From Pseudoips prasinana (taxonomy: Eukaryota; Arthropoda; Insecta; Lepidoptera; Nolidae), in NCBI GenBank assembly GCA_951640165.1, contig OX621246.1:9635001-9699000 (forward strand): a stretch of 64,000 bases of DNA, written 5' to 3'. The stretch's first letter is position 1. Below are more notes on the stretch, generated by a model. The model saw nothing but the letters and a program-made list of their open reading frames with translations, was not told the origin of the DNA and ran no database searches. The stretch itself is not shown here.

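Overview
The window looks like a stretch of moth or butterfly (Lepidoptera) nuclear genome. It is AT-rich, has long introns with GT/AG borders, and is densely seeded with repeats that look lepidopteran: three families of short tRNA-headed SINEs, elements opening with a Lep1/Helitron-like GCCCCGCGG motif, LINE 3' tails ending in runs of GATGAT, palindromic MITEs and Tc1/mariner transposons. I see no bacterial-type genes, operons, rRNA, CRISPR arrays or convincing functional tRNA genes.

The only host gene I can support is on the + strand. It is the middle of a leukocyte-common-antigen-related receptor tyrosine phosphatase (Lar, LAR-RPTP type IIa), a neuronal cell-adhesion receptor. Fourteen coding exons (4754 to beyond 64000) join in phase into 790 codons. 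In order they encode the end of Ig domain 2, all of Ig3, fibronectin type III repeats 1 to 6 and most of repeat 7. The signal peptide, Ig1 and the start of Ig2 lie upstream of the window. The last FN3 repeats, the membrane span and the two phosphatase domains lie downstream. Everything between the exons is intron of this one gene.

Layout. 1-4753: intron with SINEs and MITEs. 4754-4864: Ig2 exon. 4865-41830: one intron of about 37 kb, at the Ig2-Ig3 linker. It carries most of the mobile DNA, including a 2.47-kb DD41D-type mariner with about 500-bp inverted repeats (21748-24214) and an antisense RTE-like LINE with an intact 1022-residue endonuclease/reverse transcriptase frame (31391-34500). 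41831-42459: Ig3 exons. 42460-49574: intron with a 5'-truncated LINE and an antisense Tc1-like transposase with an intact frame. 49575-64000: FN3 exons, with introns from 85 bp to 5 kb.

The most notable host-gene observation is a probable unreported 24-nt microexon (53443-53466) in the 5-kb intron between FN3-1 and FN3-2. It has a strong acceptor and a consensus donor, keeps the frame, and would insert eight residues (VDSLYGGA, with the next Gly becoming Arg) in the linker. A weaker 9-nt candidate (62235-62243) sits at the FN3-4/FN3-5 border. Among mobile DNA the best leads are the long-TIR DD41D element, a short element found three times with the same 5' boundary and reading frame, a MITE family sharing one TA-flanked hairpin, and two SINE families with different tRNA-like heads but the same 3' tail.
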